This document shows, in pieces, positions 61,618 through 64,000 of a DNA stretch of 64,000 nucleotides (position 1 is its first letter; every line of letters starts with the position of its first letter). Under the pieces are notes generated by a model, which saw nothing but the letters and a program-made list of their open reading frames with translations, was not told the DNA's origin and made no database searches. The stretch is taken from assembly GCF_014649915.1 (NCBI RefSeq), contig NZ_BMTY01000012.1, positions 157,852 to 221,851 on the forward strand. Direction: 5' to 3'. The position numbers were made by a program, and so were the translations under genes. The DNA comes from Streptomyces toxytricini (lineage in GTDB: Bacteria; Actinomycetota; Actinomycetes; Streptomycetales; Streptomycetaceae).

Positions 61618-62172
61618 GTGCTCACTGTCGGTGACAAGTTCCCCACCTACGATCTGACCGCCTGCGTCTCGCTCGAGGCCGGCAAGGAGTTCGCGCAGAT
61701 CGACCACAAGACCTACGAGGGCAAGTGGCGCGTGGTGTTCTTCTGGCCGAAGGACTTCACCTTCGTCTGCCCGACCGAGATCGCCGCCTTCGGCAAGCTG
61801 AACGACGAGTTCGCCGACCGCGACGCCCAGGTCCTCGGCGTCTCCGGCGACTCCGAGTTCGTCCACCACGCCTGGCGCAAGGACCACGCCGACCTGCGCG
61901 ACCTGCCCTTCCCGATGCTGGCCGACTCCAAGCACGAGCTGATGCAGGCCTGCGGCGTGCAGGGTGCGGACGGCTTCGCGCAGCGCGCCGTCTTCATCGT
62001 CGACCAGAACAACGAGATCCAGTTCTCCATGGTGACCGCCGGCTCCGTCGGCCGTAACCCCAAGGAGGTCCTGCGGGTCCTCGACGCCCTGCAGACGGAC
62101 GAGCTGTGCCCCTGCAACTGGAACAAGGGCGAGGACACCCTCGACGCGGGCGCCCTCCTGGCCGGTGAGTGA
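61618..62172 (+). CDS. ahpC: Alkyl hydroperoxide reductase peroxiredoxin AhpC
   Basis: 184 residues from GTG 61618 with AAGGAGA upstream. 2-Cys peroxiredoxin: peroxidatic Cys 51 in FVCPTEIAAFGKL, resolving Cys in ELCPCNWNKG near the C-terminus, GVSGDSEFVHHAW. Reduces peroxides and peroxynitrite; electrons come from AhpD, encoded 3 bp downstream. Expected to be induced by OxyR. Confidence 0.97.
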   Translation: MLTVGDKFPTYDLTACVSLEAGKEFAQIDHKTYEGKWRVVFFWPKDFTFVCPTEIAAFGKLNDEFADRDAQVLGVSGDSEFVHHAWRKDHADLRDLPFPMLADSKHELMQACGVQGADGFAQRAVFIVDQNNEIQFSMVTAGSVGRNPKEVLRVLDALQTDELCPCNWNKGEDTLDAGALLAGE

Positions 62173-62175
62173 CGG

Positions 62176-62712
62176 ATGTCCCTCGACTCCCTCAAGGCCT
62201 CGATACCGGACTTCGCCAAGGACCTGAAGCTCAACCTGGGCTCGGTCATCGGCAACAGCGGCCTGCCGCAGCAGCAGCTGTGGGGCACGGTCCTGTCCTG
62301 CGCCATCGCCGCCCGCTCCCCGCGCGTCCTGCGCGAGCTGGAGCCGGAGGCGAAGGCCGCCCTGTCGCCCGAGGCGTACACGGCCGCCAAGTCGGCCGCG
62401 GCCGTCATGGCGATGAACAACGTCTTCTACCGCACCCGCCACCTGCTCTCCGACCCCGAGTACGGCACGCTGCGGGCCGGCCTGCGGATGAACGTCATCG
62501 GCAACCCGGGCGTGGAGAAGGTCGACTTCGAGCTGTGGTCGCTCGCGGTCTCCGCGATCAACGGCTGCGGCCAGTGCCTCGACTCGCACGAGCAGGTGCT
62601 GCGCAAGGCCGGTGTCGACCGCGAGACGATCCAGGAGGCCTTCAAGATCGCCTCGGTGATCCAGGCCGTCGCGGTCACCCTCGACGCCGAGGCCGCCCTC
62701 GCCGCCGAGTAG
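62176..62712 (+). CDS. ahpD: Alkyl hydroperoxide reductase AhpD
   Basis: 178 residues. CMD-fold disulfide reductase with the redox motif CGQCLDSHE near residue 131 and helical repeats (NNVFYRTRHLLSDPEYGTLR, AGLRMNVIGNPG). Recycles AhpC in actinobacteria instead of AhpF. Starts three bases after the ahpC stop; strong terminator follows. Confidence 0.96.
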   Translation: MSLDSLKASIPDFAKDLKLNLGSVIGNSGLPQQQLWGTVLSCAIAARSPRVLRELEPEAKAALSPEAYTAAKSAAAVMAMNNVFYRTRHLLSDPEYGTLRAGLRMNVIGNPGVEKVDFELWSLAVSAINGCGQCLDSHEQVLRKAGVDRETIQEAFKIASVIQAVAVTLDAEAALAAE

Positions 62713-62734
62713 CAGCCGCCCCCGTAGAGGGAGA

Positions 62735-62769
62735 GGGGCCCCGCAGCCGTCCGACGGCTGCGGGGCCCC
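62735..62769. terminator. Terminator after ahpCD
   Basis: Perfect 16-bp stem (62735-62750 with 62754-62769), loop CCG, between the convergent ahpD and membrane-protein genes. Confidence 0.9.
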
Positions 62770-62781
62770 GGCGTTCCCGGG

Positions 62782-63498
62782 CTACTTCCGCAGACGGCCC
62801 ATCAGGGCGCGCATGTCCTCGATCATCGCGGCCTTGACGGCATCCTCGTCCGGCCCGGGCGGGCCGCCGCCCTTGTCGATGTCCCCGAGCCAGGTCACGG
62901 ACAGCGTGAACACCGCCCCGCCGTCGAGGACCAGGAGCCTCGGCCCGTCGGCGAAGGCGGTCGTCTCCACCATCAGCGCCCGCTCCCCGAGCCCCGGCAC
63001 CTCGGCCACCTCCGCGGCGGCCGCCGCCGGCGGCGCCTCCCGGACCAGGCCGGTGCCCTGCCCGAACTCGGCCTCCGGGTCCGCCTTCTTGTGCAGCTCG
63101 ACCAGGACCTGCATCTGGTAGGAGGTGCCGCCCTCCTCCCACTCGGTGAAGAGCTCGCAGTGCGCCCAGTCCACCGCGGTGCCCTCCCGGTGGCTGGGGT
63201 GGCGGGTCATCACGGGCGCGGTCGCCTTCACCAGCGTGTCCAGGCCCGTCTCCCGGCACAGGTTCTCCGCGTGCCGGTACGCGATCCGGGGCGTCGACGC
63301 GTAGCGGTCACGGAGCTCCGGCACGGCCGCCCACCCAGCCGACGCCAGCACGGCCCCGGCCAGCGCCCACACCCACGGCCCGCGCGGACGGCGTACGGCG
63401 GCCCGGTCGCCCTCCTCCGGCGGCGCCTGCGCGGGCCGCTCCTGCCCGGCCGGCCGGTCCGCGCCCCACTCGCCTTCGAGTTCAGGCTCGCTGATCAC
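62782..63498 (-). CDS. Hypothetical single-pass membrane protein
   Basis: 238 residues from GTG 63498. Not recognised. Acidic/Pro-rich cytoplasmic arm (1-40), one membrane helix (GPWVWALAGAVLASAGWAAV), then an extracytoplasmic domain with conserved-looking Cys and Trp (ENLCRETGLDTLVKA, VDWAHCELFTEWEE) and an Ala-rich loop. Overlaps the upstream AI-2E-family gene by 17 bp, so the two are probably coupled. Confidence 0.82.
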   Translation of the reverse strand: MISEPELEGEWGADRPAGQERPAQAPPEEGDRAAVRRPRGPWVWALAGAVLASAGWAAVPELRDRYASTPRIAYRHAENLCRETGLDTLVKATAPVMTRHPSHREGTAVDWAHCELFTEWEEGGTSYQMQVLVELHKKADPEAEFGQGTGLVREAPPAAAAAEVAEVPGLGERALMVETTAFADGPRLLVLDGGAVFTLSVTWLGDIDKGGGPPGPDEDAVKAAMIEDMRALMGRLRK

Positions 63499-64000
63499 TG
63501 CCGGCCTCCGGCACGGCCTGCTCCGCTGCCGTCGCCCCGTGCGGGCCCGGGCCGACCGCGGCGGCCCCGTGCAGGAACTGCTCGCGCGAGTACGCCTTCA
63601 GGTAGCCGAGGACCGTGTTGGTGACCGCGACCAGCGGGACCGCGACGACCGCCCCGCCGATCCCCGCGACCATGCCGCCCGCCGCCACCGACAGCACCAC
63701 CGCGAGCGGGTGGACCCGTACGGCCCGGCCCAGGATGAACGGCTGCAGGACGTGCCCCTCGATCTGCTGGACGGCCAGCACCACGGCCAGCACCAGCAGG
63801 GCGGTGACCGGGCCCTGCGTCACCAGCGCCACGACGACCGCGAGCGCCCCGGAGACGACCGCGCCGACGAGCGGGATGAAGGCGAAGAGGAAGATGAACA
63901 CGGCGAGCGGCACCGCCATCGGCACGTTCAGGACGTAGATGCCCAGGCCGATGAAGATGGCGTCGATGAGCGCGACGAGGACCGTCCCCCGCACGTACGC
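63482..64000 (-). CDS. AI-2E family transporter, C-terminal part (cut by window edge)
   Basis: The last 172 codons are present; the N-terminus lies beyond the right edge. Family pattern: ALIDAIFIGLGIYVLNVPMA, FLFAFIPLVGAVVSGALAVV, LVTQGPVTALLVLAVVLAVQ, QQIEGHVLQPFILGRAVRVH, PLAVVLSVAAGGMVAGIGGA. AI-2E exporters move autoinducer-2 or ions (Na+/H+); substrate here unknown. Confidence 0.92.
   Translation of the reverse strand, partial: AYVRGTVLVALIDAIFIGLGIYVLNVPMAVPLAVFIFLFAFIPLVGAVVSGALAVVVALVTQGPVTALLVLAVVLAVQQIEGHVLQPFILGRAVRVHPLAVVLSVAAGGMVAGIGGAVVAVPLVAVTNTVLGYLKAYSREQFLHGAAAVGPGPHGATAAEQAVPEAGSDQRA

Overview
The window is very GC-rich actinobacterial DNA and is almost certainly from a Streptomyces chromosome core. 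Signs are strongly GC-biased third codon positions, many GTG/TTG starts, a WhiB-like protein, SpoIIE-type phosphatases and HATPase regulators, TPM and PspA proteins, polyphosphate glucokinase, and the oxyR/ahpC/ahpD trio. From memory, the gene order matches the S. coelicolor SCO5030-SCO5120 interval read backwards. No rRNA, tRNA, CRISPR array, insertion sequence, prophage or biosynthetic cluster was seen.

Left part (1-12 kb): an oligopeptide ABC transporter operon (lipoprotein, two permeases, two ATPases) sits beside a GNAT protein and a second, truncated lipoprotein with a near-identical leader. It resembles the BldK peptide-uptake region. The translational GTPase TypA and a large LpqW-like lipoprotein follow. 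From 12 to 19 kb come a three-subunit succinate dehydrogenase operon, a TPM-domain protein and a PspA-like protein. From 19 to 34 kb lie a PAS/GAF/SpoIIE phosphatase with an upstream HATPase protein, Nudix, SPOR, GntR and septum-formation proteins, a subtilisin-like protease, a threonine-synthase-like enzyme, a PEP-mutase-family enzyme, a trypsin-like protease and two paralogous esterases.

The 33.5-37.5 kb stretch is accessory in character: MarR with a divergent SMP-30 protein, DUF6000, Uma2 and a Phd/RelE toxin-antitoxin pair. The pair is bracketed by an exact 39-bp direct repeat, one copy of which contains the 3' end of ychF. This looks like a small integrated or duplicated islet. Its toxin gene has an apparent 1-base deletion near the end.

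The right part returns to core genes: ychF, ppgK, ispH, xseAB, a RutE-like nitroreductase, glpX, a WhiB-like regulator (probably wblI), a DUF1707/LiaF-like protein, class I and class II fumarases, a second SpoIIE-type phosphatase carrying a TTA codon, a bifunctional penicillin-binding protein, an SPFH protein with a small putative DNA-binding partner behind a perfect 16-bp palindrome, a DUF2079 membrane protein, oxyR divergent from ahpC-ahpD, and a truncated AI-2E-family transporter. Two decayed genes flank the phosphodiesterase between the fumarases. Central carbon metabolism (succinate dehydrogenase, two fumarases, FBPase, glucokinase), peptide uptake and stress or development signalling dominate the functions.
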